Shown here: piece after piece, positions 12,201 to 45,597 of the stretch | How the letters are laid out: the number at the start of each line of letters is the position of its first letter | Numbering within the stretch: the first letter of the stretch is position 1 | From: Arctopsyche grandis | Taxonomy: Eukaryota; Arthropoda; Insecta; Trichoptera; Hydropsychidae | DNA length: 64,000 nucleotides | Direction: 5' to 3' | NCBI RefSeq assembly: GCF_051622035.1 | Contig: NC_135355.1 | Span: forward strand, 7,304,001 to 7,368,000 | Translations under genes and position numbers: made by a program | Notes under the pieces: model-generated | The model's input: the letters and a program-made list of their open reading frames with translations, nothing else | The model's database searches: none | Told to the model about the DNA's origin: nothing

Positions 12201-15200
12201 TTGTCCCCAACTCATTTTTATGACCTTTTTTTTCACGTTTGGTGTTACAAGAATGAACTATGGTACAACCTATCATTTAAATGACTTTCGGTTTTGGTTT
12301 TATATAAGATTACCGAAATTTCACCCAAAAACATGTTTCGCTTTATAGAAACTTACTTTAAGCTTTAGCGAGATCTTACTTTAAAGTTTAGACGAAACCA
12401 CTTTGGTGTTGAATCGTATATATGAGAATGTTAGTAAATTACGAAAATCATACGAAGAAATAAAATCAGGAGCGAACAAACTGGCCAGGAAGTGGGGAGA
12501 AATTTTTGCATCAGGGCCCAAAATTTCTAGTTACGCCACTGGCGCTAAGGGGTTAGTAAAAAGATGTCACCACACTCATTGAGTCGCAGCGCGACGTTCA
12601 CAGGCGAATGAAGAGCCCGCTTTAGAGGTTTGTCCCTATTTTGGATACAAAACCCCATCATAAAAGTAAATAAATGTTTCATTATAAGTAAATTTGTCAA
12701 GACATACTAAAATGATCGTACAATCAGTAGGTAACATACAATGTTCTCCGATAATATAGTACATAAGGTATCATGTTTTTTACCTCATGAGTCACTAGAG
12801 AGCTTGCTTGTATCATTTGTTCACAAAATTCACACGGCAACATAACAAAATTCAAACTGCCTTCATCGTACATCTCCACCGTTTCAGGCTGCCTATAAAA
12901 GAAAATAAATCCACTGTCATTTAAGAAGAATATGTAAAATAAATATTATAAAAATATAATAGAATCTCAAAACAAAAAGCAATCTTAAATTTAAAGTTTA
13001 TTTTAAAAAATATTTAATTATTTACCTCAAATTACACGTAGAGTCAAGGCGATCGCGATGAGTTCACAAAAAAAATATGAAAAATTGGACTCTCCAATAT
13101 ATAGCTAATTATATATTTGATGTGATCTACATACGTTGAGAATTTTACATACATAGGTGTATTTGAAGATAACTATTCTAATATAATTGTCATTATACAA
13201 TCAGCTGATGGTTTAATTATATAACGTTAAGTCCAATTTAACACATATTTTTTTACATAATTGAGTCTGGTATTAGAGATAAACTTTTACTCTATAATGG
13301 CTGTTTTGGTACAGTACAACATTCCATGGTTTTTATAACACGCGATAAAAAATAAATATGATATAAACGAAACTGACTTACATTTCATTGGTTATTTTAT
13401 ATAAGTCTAAAGGATCAGTTTTCATCACATTCGAATTGACAGGTAAATTAAATGGCATCCTATCTAATTGTTTTGTGGGCGAACTTTCTCGTTTTGTAGA
13501 GGCTCGCCGAGTTTCTGGAGGTGAAGGACTATGGATATTTTCCTGATTTGTACGGACTCGTTGATATTCCAAAGGTGATGGAGATCGGAAAGTTTCCTGT
13601 TTTGGAGAGACTCGTCGATTCTCCAATGGAGGAGGACACGGTAATGTTTCTTGCCTGGAGGAAATTTGACGATTTTCTAGTGGTGAAGAACACTGAAAAG
13701 TACACATTTGCATATTTTTAAACTATGTTTTGTAATTTAAAATAAGATCAATTTACAGAATGTAAATATGTATATTACCTCTTTGAGCTCTTTACGTAAA
13801 GCTCTCAGATCATTTTTAATTTCACAGAAACGATCAACCGGTTTCGGCTCATAACTAGTCGGACTGGAACCGTTCGTTATAAACTTATCCAATTCATCCG
13901 AGTATTCTAACATTTCCAAGTTGCAATTGTCTTTATTTGACTTTTTGCTAATGTTATTTTTTGAACTTTCAGTATTTTTATTGAATAAATTTTTAGAAGT
14001 ATTATCAGAAAATGGTTTAGGTGTAAAGTTGTGAAAGACAGGATTTTTGGATGTGCTCTGATTTTTTATCTTCGATGATCGTTCCAAATATTTATTCTCA
14101 TTTTGAAGGTATTCATAAGGATTATCAGTAAATGCAATATTCTCACTAACGGGAACCAGAGTATCATCATTGGGTGAATATTCTAAGAATTCACACTGAT
14201 GTTTATGATTTTTTTCTGATTTCATGTTGACATTTTTTCCAGTACCGGAAGTATCTTTATGAACGTTAGCAACTTCACGAGACGTCTCACCTTTATCATT
14301 GCTCATTTTCCTGCTCTTTTCAGATTTAGATGAGAACTTTTCCTTTTGGTTTTTCTGAAGCTCATTTTCGAAGTCCATATTTTGTAAGGCACTCATTTTA
14401 CGAAGTTTTTCAACTTTCTCCGAAGATGTTAACAATGGTGGCAAGTTATTTGCGTATCTGTAAGCATTTTCTTCGTCTCTTTCTCTCTGTGCAGTTTGTT
14501 CTCGCGTTAAAGCTTTATATAATGGAACGTCTCTCGTATGTTTGAATGGTTTCAATACAGCAACGTTATGCTTAGATTTTGGAGCTCCACTAGTAGCCTG
14601 ATTAACCGGAGGTTGAGGTGCGATACGCTTTTTAATAGCACCCCTCGAAGTGGGAGACCTGAGAAATACAGAGTTTAATATAAAATCACGAATTCTACCC
14701 ATTTATGTATGTATATGTTGCAGTGAATCTGTATTTGCCAGTGAATTTATATTTTCACTGGTGTTAATGTAATTTCACGGAACGAGCCCATGAAAACGTA
14801 TCAAATAATGAATGTTACCGCTCAGTATCAGTGAAATTGCAAGTGTTCACTTACAGATTATCAAGTACATGTATGTAGGTACACGCTGCAATTGTATTTT
14901 CGCTTGTGGATTTATACATTAAATAGTGAAAAAGTATTTTGATAGGATTTCACTGCAACGTCAGTGAAAATATATATATATGTAACTTCACTGGCAATAT
15001 ACTTTCATTGTAAGATGTCCATACATATGTATATAGTCTAAAACTTCATATGTACCTAAGCACTTGCTTATCCAATTCATTTTCAGCGGAAATTGAATTG
15101 TTTGAGGTTGGAAGAGCCGACAATTTTGAAGGATTTGGTCGATCAACTAAAATATCATCTTTTTTAAGACGCGAATGTTCTAATTTTGATGAGTGTTTAT

Positions 15201-17809
15201 TATAACTGTGCTCGGTTAACTTTTTAGAACTTTTGGAAGCATTAACTTTCCAAGACGGTTGTGGACCAGGCTCTAAAATAAATTAAAGATCATAAATGAT
15301 AAGCAAATTTTACTCTGGTAATTACGCAGGAGGAATTAATCACCATCGTCTAATTTCAAAAAGCCGTGATTTGAATCTTCGTGAAGTTTCTTATATTTGA
15401 TCATTACAAGTTCCGAACACTCGGAACACTTCTCGGTGCGAGTGCCACAATAGAGTTCGTGATCAGCCATTGAAATGCGTTCTAAAGACAGTTCGCAATA
15501 TATACAGTGCACTTGAGTCTTGCTGCACGCGTCCGTCTTGTGGGCCGCAAGGTCGCAAGCCTGCATCACTTCCCGGCATTGTGGACACGGAACTGAAAAG
15601 CGAATACATTGGTCAAATTGTGAGTCACTATGTTGAATCTTTATATATCAAACAAAGCAACCTTGCGCTGTATGTTTCTCCATATCGACTATAGCCACAG
15701 GTTCGTTACATTGCTGACAAATCCTAAGATTTCGACTGCAGTACACAGAGTGGATTGTGAAATTGTCTTCAGGTATGTTCCTCTTGCTGTAAACACATTA
15801 TTTTTCATTATTAAATGTGTCGTTTAGATTAAAAATCAATATATTAAAACAGTATTGAATCAAATATAAAGTTGTTTTATTTCGAACCAGTAATATTGTA
15901 CTAGTACTAAATATAAAGATTATTTATATAGAACTAGGTCAAGTTTAGCATTCGTTCTATTTATCAATTCCAAAGTATTTATATAGTCAGAAATGCAGAG
16001 TGAGTTTAGTATTTACATATGATCAATGAAATGGATAAAGGCAATGAGAAGGTAATATTATGATAATAAATTGAGATATACATACATACAATGGTCAAAT
16101 AGAAGGAATAGAGTAAAATTTCTTATTATTTAAAGACTAGTATACATATGAGAGCACTGAAATTTAATTTAAAAGTAGTTTAAATCATTGTGAATGAATC
16201 AGCTTTACCATTGTGGAAAGTAATTGGATGGAAAACAGATCTGTCGTTGGTTTTAAAATAAAAAAACAAAGACATAGAAAATGTATTGGAAGAGTTCTTA
16301 TACCAATAAACATTCTTAATGAGTTTGTATGATTTAACACAATTGGGGTGTTGAATCTTTGTATTAAATTTAATTAGAATAGAATTATGTGGATTACATT
16401 TACATATATATTTAAAAATTTCAATAAATTAATTGTAACTTCGATATATTTGTGTTATTGTATATAATTTGAAACTGATGAGAATGTTGACTTGAAGCTT
16501 TTTAGACTTGGTAAAAAAATTAATAATTACTGAATGTTACAGAGAATATCCAAAAATGTATAATGAAAAAAAAAAGTTTTGATGATACTTCTCTTAATGA
16601 ATACTTATTAGTTAGAAATGATTTGTAGTTATTAGTTATAGTGCATGCAAACAACTTTTTTAAATATACTAGAATCAGTACATCGACGACTTTAGATAGT
16701 CTTTAGTTAATATTATGTATTAGATGTATTATGAGCATTTATAAGAATAGTAAATAGGTTTTTGAGCTCTATTTCCTAATATGCTAATTTCCTAATATAC
16801 ATTAACATTAGAATAACATAATATTATGATAACTAACGAAATTAAATTGTAAAATAGAAAGTGATCAGTAGACCATTAGCTATTAAAATAGATAGATGTA
16901 TTGTGAGCATAATTTAGTAATAATAAAAAGCATTTAAAAATCAAACATACTAGAGAATCTAGTTGTCGTTTTTCTAATCTGAAGAAAATTTTACTATAAA
17001 TATGAATTTGCATTGCATAAAGAATTAAAATTTTTGTTTACTCTGTTAATTTCATAAATAAAAAAATCATACCAAAATAACAACTACATAAACGATATGA
17101 AATGCAAAACAGCGTTTTTTTTTAAATATACTTTTAGTCATGCAGAAATTACTATGTATGTGGTCATTTAGTGAGCTTAGCAACTTACAAATGTCTGCCA
17201 TACGACCCGACGAATCGGGGCATACAAAAGACGGACAGTAATGCTGAAATTTAATTGACATTCCCATAACCCAATTGAACAATCTGGCACTTAAAAGTTA
17301 GTGTGTTGCAACCGGGCGAAAGATGAATGCACACATTAATGCACCGGGCTAAAATTAGCCTCGGCTGTCAATCGGCCACAAGTCGACGAGAAGCCCGAGA
17401 CACGTGCATGGTGCAGTCAGTCTCCGACCTCGAACGCATCGACACACTGGATTATTTCGTCGAGAGTACGCAGCGTCATTTGTCTATATTTAGTTTGGCC
17501 ACATAATGTATGTTCACTTACTGATCACTGATCTATCTACCGATCGAAAACAATTTTGAAAAAAAAGTTGTGGTGTTTGTATGGGAGGTTTTCGCGCAAA
17601 AATCGGGCATTTCTGTGAGGGAGGGGGCGGGGTTCGAGGAGAGGTGAGGTGAGGTGGGGTGGGGTGGGGTGGGGTGGGGTGGGGTGGGGTGGGGTGGGGT
17701 GGGGTGGGGTGCGCCCCCGTTCGGTGCAGGAGCAGGAGCAGGAGGACAGGACTCACCAGTTGGTGCAAGGGCGGGTGCGCGTCGGCACGGTGTCTGCCGG
17801 ATCCGCCAT
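8934..17809 (-). CDS. TRAFD1: TRAF-type zinc finger protein, TRAFD1-like, 766 aa (8 exons)
   Basis: Eight exons (17809-17757, 15786-15662, 15592-15344, 15272-15056, 14658-13779, 13692-13382, 12892-12784, 9290-8934) join with consistent phases to 767 codons including stop. Residues 15-130 carry a series of Cys-x2-Cys-x11-His-x3/5-Cys units (C15/C18/H30/C34, C41/C44/H56, C62/C65/H77/C82, C89/C92/H104/C108, C115/C118/H130), the pattern and motifs of TRAFD1/FLN29 (for example Tyr-Cys-Gly-x-Arg-Thr-Glu). Residues about 145-611 are polar, charged and probably disordered. Two further fingers, both starting Leu-Pro-Cys-Glu-Phe-Cys, lie at 632-651 and 744-763. In vertebrates TRAFD1 dampens innate immune signalling; the insect role is unknown. 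The start ATG at 17809 gives a short MADPADT leader. The exon 2 donor (GTTGCT) is weak. The last intron carries a Tc1-like element and other repeats. Confidence 0.85.
9540..9655. mobile_element. short MITE-like inverted repeat in last intron
   Basis: CAACTGGCG at 9549 and CGCCAGTTG at 9641 lie inside longer imperfect ends. No coding capacity. Confidence 0.4.
9860..10105. repeat. direct and inverted repeat cluster
   Basis: Two direct units of about 75 bases (about 9955-10022 and 10033-10105; core ATTCCAACTTGTCAAAATAT) and one inverted copy at about 9868-9925. It looks like the subterminal part of a non-autonomous element. Confidence 0.5.
10106..10764. other. intron 7 sequence with hAT-like end
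   Basis: No coding support. GTACGCCACTG at about 10737-10747 and a similar GTTACGCCACTG at 12531-12541 look like right ends of hAT-type elements (inverse of CAGTGGCGTA). The GC-rich stretch at 10528-10680 is probably element interior. Confidence 0.35.
10765..12230 (+). mobile_element. Tc1/mariner-type transposon, inactive
   Basis: Contains a Tc1-like transposase pseudogene. ATTTTACGAC at about 10792 and its inverse GTCGTAAAAT at about 12174 are probably parts of the terminal repeats. Exact ends and a TA duplication were not settled. It sits in the last intron of the TRAFD1-like gene, in the opposite orientation. Confidence 0.65.
10947..12062 (+). pseudogene. Tc1-like transposase pseudogene
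   Basis: From ATG at 10947 it encodes a paired-like N-terminal helix-turn-helix region (MTKRAQLSLEKSVKI...), then the DDE domain. A nine-A run near 11076-11084 causes a frameshift; further shifts occur near 11325 and 11600-11640. The catalytic triad is broken twice: the usual Ser-Asp-Glu-Ser-Lys-Phe is Ser-Asn-Glu-Ser-Lys-Phe, and Asn-Pro-Ile-Glu-Asn-Val-Trp is Asn-Pro-Ile-Lys-Asn-Val-Trp. An 88-base insert at 11708-11795 with GTGAGT and TTTTTAG borders interrupts the frame exactly between His-Arg-Ala-Lys-Leu and Val-Arg-Asp-Tyr, so it is very likely a spliceosomal intron. The element is dead. Confidence 0.8.
12063..12783. other. intron 7 remainder
   Basis: Tc1 right-end region to about 12230, then a hAT-type terminus ending TTACGCCACTGG at about 12541. 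Nothing else recognised. Confidence 0.35.
12784..12892 (-). CDS. TRAFD1: TRAFD1-like exon 7
   Basis: Begins after TTTTATAG and ends at donor GTAAAA. Encodes the first C-terminal finger (LPCEFCEQMIQ...H), whose last Cys is supplied by exon 8. Confidence 0.8.
13382..13692 (-). CDS. TRAFD1: TRAFD1-like exon 6, with short repeats
   Basis: Begins after ACTTTTCAG and ends at donor GTAAGT. Encodes five imperfect copies of a unit of about 18 residues (x-Ser-Pro-x-Pro-Leu-Glu-x-Arg-x-x-Ser-x-x-Gln-Glu-x), an internal tandem duplication in the linker. Confidence 0.78.
13779..14658 (-). CDS. TRAFD1: TRAFD1-like exon 5
   Basis: Begins after ATTTCTCAG and ends at donor GTAATA. Encodes 293 codons of polar, Lys/Asn/Ser-rich linker with no recognised fold; a short C-terminal stretch (NDLRALRKELKE) looks helical. 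Confidence 0.82.
14718..15018. mobile_element. MITE with CAGTGAA inverted ends in intron 4
   Basis: The left end reads TTTGCCAGTGAATTTATATT and the inverse of the right end reads ATTGCCAGTGAAGTTACATA; CAGTGAA and TTCACTG recur inside. No ORF. It almost fills TRAFD1-like intron 4. Confidence 0.5.
15056..15272 (-). CDS. TRAFD1: TRAFD1-like exon 4
   Basis: Begins after TATTTTAG and ends at donor GTACAT; 217 bases, open only in the frame that phases with exons 3 and 5. Encodes Lys/Ser-rich linker. Confidence 0.78.
15344..15592 (-). CDS. TRAFD1: TRAFD1-like exon 3
   Basis: Begins after CTTTTCAG, encodes fingers three to five, including the Tyr-Cys-Gly-Thr-Arg-Thr-Glu motif, and ends at donor GTGATT. 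Without splicing, the frame would stop at 15336. Confidence 0.83.
15662..15786 (-). CDS. TRAFD1: TRAFD1-like exon 2
   Basis: Begins after TTTACAG, encodes KRNIPEDNFTIHSVYC and the second finger, and ends at a non-consensus GTTGCT donor, chosen because it preserves frame and homology. Confidence 0.75.
15787..17756. other. TRAFD1-like intron 1 (1.97 kb)
   Basis: AT-rich from 15787 to 17280, then markedly richer in G+C and CpG at 17290-17480 and 17580-17756. The 17290-17480 block could be an internal regulatory element or an alternative first exon; nothing in it is identifiable. Confidence 0.35.
17646..17711 (+). repeat. (GGGGT)n tract, G-quadruplex candidate
   Basis: About a dozen GGGGT units on the plus strand, 46 bases past the exon 1 donor of the TRAFD1-like gene. 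The transcript carries the C-rich strand and the non-template strand of the gene is also C-rich, so a G-quadruplex would form on the template strand. Confidence 0.85.
17757..17809 (-). CDS. TRAFD1: TRAFD1-like exon 1
   Basis: ATG at 17809-17807, 17 codons plus TG, donor GTGAGT. It ends inside the first zinc finger (Cys-Thr-Asn-Cys), and exon 2 supplies the missing base. Lies in the GC-rich island. Confidence 0.8.
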
Positions 17810-17846
17810 CAGATCGGCTATCGCAATGGCGGCCCTCAACCCGGCT

Positions 17847-17882
17847 GCTCTCGCTCTCGCTCTCGCTCTCGCTCTCTCGCTC
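17847..17882 (+). repeat. (CTCTCG)n tract in leader or promoter region
   Basis: Tandem CTCTCG units (GAGCGA on the transcript strand) 38 bases upstream of the TRAFD1-like start codon. Such GA-rich tracts are typical targets of GAGA-factor-type proteins in insects; that role here is inferred. Confidence 0.6.
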
Positions 17883-17999
17883 ACGACTGAGGGATTCCCT
17901 CATTCCTCGCAGAATCAGGCGCGCCAACTCACGTTGCGCACTCTATGCAATATGCGGCGATTCTAATTTTTACTAACCTTCCACTTGCGTATCATCATC

Positions 18000-19440
18000 G
18001 GTAAACGGACTACTAGTCATATGTGAACTAGTCACAGGACAACCGGTCGCTCTAGATTGGTCACATGTGATCACCCGTCACACTAAAACTGGTCACCGAA
18101 CCATCACCATCTTCAGCCATTGGGGCCGTCGACACCAACAATATTACTTGCAATATTTTCTATATCCAGTTCCTAAATAGCAACCACAGGTTGCAATATG
18201 GTGTGGCGGCTCGCTATACGACATGGTCGAGTTTGGTCACCTTCCTGCGAGTGGGGACCAACTCGGCTGTGTTCAGAGTAGCTACCTCACTCTGCCTTCA
18301 GCTATCATAAATAAATCACGTGCATCAACATGCATCAAATACATTTTATCCCCCATAATGGGAACTGGATATGGAACATATTTTAAGTAATATTTGTTCA
18401 GACCAATTGTCTGATGGTCGGCTTTCGTGACCTTATGACCCACGAGCTGGCCGATGTTTTTTGGTGCTGGCCGCACTGGTGTGGCCAGCGCTGACATTCC
18501 CGCTCCAACCGTCGCCGCTTGAACACTGCTTCTAAGCGGCGCGTTTCCTCGATCCTGAATCACCAGTTCGAGACTGGTGATGTTTGACGATACTTGGAGA
18601 CCAGCTCCAGTATTCGTCCGTGGTGTATTGAGGAAACCTGGTCTGTCTTCGTCCCGAAGGCAGACAACTCAGACACGCGTGCTTGATGCATAACCTCCAG
18701 CACACGTGCTACCATTGTATACGAACTCCCCCCCTTTCCCCCTGCTTGCTCTCTGTACATTTAACCTTAAAATACAGTTGATCATATACAGATTTACAAA
18801 CTGTTTTCATTACATATAATCCCTCTCTATTTTCCGTCTCCCAACATCCTGCTCCCATACGCACACGGTATGAGAGAGGGAGACAGAGAGCAGAGCAGCC
18901 ATCAGCAGAGACCAGACTACAGACGACGAAGGAAGACACCGTGAGGAAAGCCACGCGCGACGCTTTACCACGAGCTATACAAACATCACGACATCAGGTG
19001 GCATCTCAATTGAGAACCCCTGGCGTCCGTACAATATTGTCGGTGACGCCGGCCCCATTCACCATCCATTGCTGGATGAAAGACAGTGGAGGATCGTCTC
19101 AAGCTCCTCATTTGGATTTCTATTGGTTTGGATTTGTTCAATCTAAAATATACTGATCTGGTTGAGAGATTGTTTAGTTTGGGATCGTAGCATGTTCAAT
19201 TTTTATATTTATCCTTATTTGTTTTTAATTATGGTTTTTTTTTTCATCTTATTGTAGATATATGTAGGAATATAGCACAACCTATTTCCCTCGTCGAACT
19301 CAAGCTGTACAAATTACATCATCGCGTCCTGTTCGAACACGTAGAGTCAACCTTGGCCAAAGTACCTCCGTTCGAACTAGGGCAAAGACAAAGGCAGATA
19401 CGCAATCGCGAGTACACGAGAACTAAACGAAACGATATGA
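18000..19440. other. GC-richer intergenic block, possibly LTR-derived
   Basis: Richer in G+C than its surroundings. Minus-strand frames at 18560-18760 and 18282-18563 are open and polar but not recognised. Palindromic GGTCACATGTGATCACC occurs near 18057, and AATAAAT at 18307. The overall look is of a decayed retroelement plus unique sequence. No primer-binding site or LTR pair was found, so the class is unproved. Confidence 0.25.
19045..19080 (-). repeat. short RTE 3'-end fragment
   Basis: ATTCACCATCCATTGCTGG is a slightly diverged copy of the inverted 3' coding end of the RTE LINE found at 55290 and 56670. Confidence 0.5.
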
Positions 19441-41673
<22,233 letters not shown>

Positions 41674-41699
41674 CTGAAAACAGGAAGAAAAACATTGAG

Positions 41700-44600
41700 T
41701 TTCCATCTAGAAAACGGTCTACACTTCAAGGAGAACGCATTTATGTACTTTGAAATTAGGTTAGCTAAAGCGTGTAATTAGATTTTTCGACTCGTGTGAA
41801 AAGTTTAAAACTTCTTGACTTATCTTAATTTTATTCGAGATGCGAAAGTTCCATCAAATTTTATTGAAACTTGTCGAGTGGTTTTTGTATAACCAGGAAT
41901 GTAGTCAAAGTCGCGGAATCGTAGCATTTCAAGCGGAGTTGGAATTGGAGTCGGAGTCGTAAAAATCAACAGACTTTGGCTCTTTTTTTTATTAATTTCT
42001 TTAATTAATAATAGTACGGTGTGCGTCAACTAGGGTCTCTGATTTTATTGAAGTAAATCCAATAATAAATTGAAATTTAATAATCAAGAATTTAAATTGC
42101 ATCTAATATATAATTTTGAAGGAGACTTTGTAAGTATGTATGTAATGTTGGTTGGTAACATCGAAAACAAATCAACGTTTCTATGACGACGATTCGTTAT
42201 ATTTTATTTTCGATTCAAATAAATTTAATAAAACAACGCCATGTTTAAGCTGTTTATATTATAAATACTGAACGAAGCCGGGCATAACAACTAGTTATAA
42301 ATAAAATTGAAAAAGCCGATTGTGTCCTCCGACTCATACTTTTTTTTTACTCTCGTTTTTGTTATTAAATTAATTTGTTTGTGTATGAAATTCATACACA
42401 TTCACTATGAATGTACTCATTTTTTATTTATACATATTTCAATACCAATAATTCAATAAAGTGGATAACATATCAATATTTAGTAATTTTAAATATTTTT
42501 ATATTTTGAAAATCGCTATTAGTTTTTCTATAAATAATTTTATACGTCGTCATACGAAAAGTCAATCTGTATAAAAACGTTTAAGTCGATTCGGAATATA
42601 TTGAAGTGACTTCACTTCACAGCCATGACTCATTTCAAATCGGTTCTAAAAATACGATTCACCTTTTTACAAATAATTTTTTTGTTCGAGAGTTGAACAC
42701 AACACTTGAACAAATTCATATAATTTCATTGTGAAGTACAAACAATTTTAATTAATTAAAACTATGTTAATTTTACACGTTCAAAAAGATTTCTACGTAC
42801 AATTAGTAGGAAAAGTACACAATAAATTTATCAACTTCAAAGTAATGTACATATCTTGCTTGCTTTGTTATGCCTAGCATAAATTTAAAACTTTCCGAAC
42901 GGTTTCTTTGAAATTTTCGCAAGGTGCACAGATGGCCAATATTATCACCCAATTTGCTTTGCTTATGAATTTTGAATATATTGTAAATATATCCATATTT
43001 TTAGACAGTTAAACTTAAAAATGCTTCAACTTTTAATTAAAAAAATTCATATTATATGTAATTTTCTTGTATAAAATTTTTGAAATTTAAATTTAAAAAT
43101 AATCTTATAATACTAAATAATTTTTATATGATTTCAATGTTTATTTTTTTTGCATGACTCCATAGAGTAAGTCTTTTGATAGACAAAATTTAAGCATTCA
43201 TTAAAGCAAATTGACAGTTGGAAGTTGGAAATTTAAAACAGTATTAACATAGTTTGAGTCGAAATCGGAGCCATATGTCCATGCATACTGTTTGTTATAT
43301 ACCTATATATGTATGTATGTATCCATTTAAGTACATATATCTTGGGGTCAATATTATTTACGAATCCATCAAATTTATTCCTTTCTGCAAAATAAATAGT
43401 TCAAACGGGCCCATTATATTGCAGAAGATGAGTTAATGTTTACAAAATTTGAGCTTCCCATAAAGATTTTTGGGATAATTAACTCTATATTATATACACA
43501 CATATTTGTGTGTAATATGTATAGTTTCAATGTTGATATTATTTATTCCAAAGTTCGGACCTTTGTGACATTAACGGTAATCCTTATTTTACATTGGTCA
43601 AAATGTAAAAAAAATAAAGATCCAAATACATTATAACGAAATAGTAAAAAAAAATACAATACAGCAAATAAAACATTTAATCAACATTATGTACATACAT
43701 ATATGGAAATATGAATGTTTTTTTATATGTACATATGTAGGGGTTCCAAAAATAAACAATTTTCATGTTTTTACAAATCAAAAGTTGGTTAACCGGTTTT
43801 CACCGGCTTCAGAAAATTTAGATTTTTATAAGTTTAAAATTTTTATATTGCTAAAAAAATTGTAAATAATACATAATACATTATGTAAAAAAATAATTGC
43901 TTAAAAATTTAATTGAATTAGTTTTTGCAGATTATTTTTTGTATAATAATCAGAAATAGATAAAAATATTTATCACATCGAAATAGATTTTAGATTATCG
44001 GAATCGTAATCGGAAAATATATATTTTTTATGAATTGCATTAATAATATTGTACATATGTATCTTGAATTTCTAGCTAAGCAGTTTTTTTTAATTATCTG
44101 GGTAAAGCTTTGAAAATAAAGGGCCTGTAAAAAATTAAAGGGCCACAGGCCGGATTCAAGGTAAATCTGACGTCAGATTAAATGAATTTGGTGGCCGTAT
44201 GTTGGAAAACCCTGGTATATGTTGTATCTTTCGTCGTCAGAAAGTTTTACTTCTCGTTTGAATTACCTTGGGTCCATAACAAAATGTACCAAAAAATCAC
44301 CAAAAGGTTCAAAATGCATTAAGTTAATGAAACTACTTTCAATAATATTTTACTGGTTTATGACCTGGTGCTCGCTCGTTACTGAATCTCAAAGAAATCG
44401 CTAAGTGCTGTCCCTTTTTTTGTTGTTTAAAGAAATATTCGCCTATTGCCTAAGAAAGTCTGGCTATGTTCATTTTTTTCATGATTTCATAGAAATTTGA
44501 AATTCAAAAAAAAAAACCTTTAAAAACCGGTGAATGAGCCCAAAACGCCGGTTTTTCGATTTCAACACAAATAAACGCTCAAGCTTGTTTTTTTTTGTTA

Positions 44601-45597
44601 CATTTGAATTCACAGTTTTTTAATTGTAATCGAGTTTGGTATATAGCACACCATGCTTTAAGTTATGATGATTTTTCGGAGGCTTGGAGCCTATGGATTA
44701 GAGGTATGGACTTTGTTAAAAATATCATGAAAAAAAATTATCTGCCCGAGCAACGCCGGGTTATTTTTGAAGTATAGTATTAGATAATTAACACATATTT
44801 GGATTATATTAATGCGATTCAGCACAATATTAGGATTACGGAAAGTCGAGTGCTGGTGATTTGTCCTCATCTGAAGGGGTAACTTAATGACTTTGTCCCG
44901 AATTCTAGACGGGATGTTCCCGACACTAACGAAGTTCCACGCTTGAGCGATGACTGGATATATATGTATAGGTATGTATGTATGTATGTAAGAGTAGGTG
45001 TTATTTTTTCACAGCTCGCACTGCATGAAGATTTTCCCCTCACCCGTACACCCTATCCATATAATTCACAGCCGCACATAAAAAGAAGTCGGTATATAAC
45101 TTTTGTGTTGACAGAGTTTGATGGTTGTCCAGAGTGATTTATTGTCCCGGGGGTCTTTTTTAGGGATGCTTGGCACTCCCAAGCGCCAGAGGACAAACGA
45201 TGTATCGCGCTTCGGGAGATGTTCAATTGTAAAAGAAAAGGAGAAAAAAGTCCAGACGACTACGACGAAGACACTTTTCCAAACTGCGAAAGATAAACAA
45301 ATAATGTATGTGAAACTATTTTTAGTTCAGACGAAACTGCATCTTGTTTTGTTAAAGTACGTTCCCAATCTGTTTCTAAAAGCAAATCGATTCGTTTGTA
45401 ATTGAATTTAAAATGCTAGACATTTATAAAGAAAGTGGAATATAGTCTCATTTACAAAAAAATAACATAAAAGCCATACTTCCATTCAGATTTCTAAATA
45501 ATTGACAGAAATCGCAGCATGAAAATTTGTTATTGAAACATGAAAGAGAAAATAATTAAGCTATATTTACACACATACATTTTTTTATTTATAACAC
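41700..45597. other. repeat-derived region upstream of the CCAP receptor exons
   Basis: No supported gene. Several stretches look transposon-derived: GGAGTTGGAATTGGAGTCGG at about 41934, CGAAGCCGGGC at 42274 and GAGCAACGCCGGGTTATT at about 44747 (end motifs of a common arthropod repeat), and AAAGGGCCACAGGCC with TGGTGGCCGTATGTTGG at about 44139-44205 (hAT-like). The missing first CCAP receptor coding exon was looked for here and not seen. Confidence 0.35.

Noticed and set aside
16900-17300. Possible extra TRAFD1-like exon in intron 1 (minus-strand frame 17282-17067)
   Set aside because: Its Cys spacing does not fit the finger pattern, and exons 1 and 2 already join within one intact finger.
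17514-17976. Gly-Trp/Pro-Thr-Pro-His repeat frames around the (GGGGT)n tract
   Set aside because: All frames through a pentanucleotide repeat are open; the region is exon 1 and intron 1 of the TRAFD1-like gene on the minus strand.
18282-18760. Minus-strand frames as a retroviral-type gag or integrase
   Set aside because: No zinc knuckle, protease, RT or integrase motif and no LTR pair found, so only an unassigned block is reported.
45118-45405. 95-codon plus-strand frame as a gene
   Set aside because: No homology recognised, no splice or promoter support, and the surrounding sequence looks repeat-derived.
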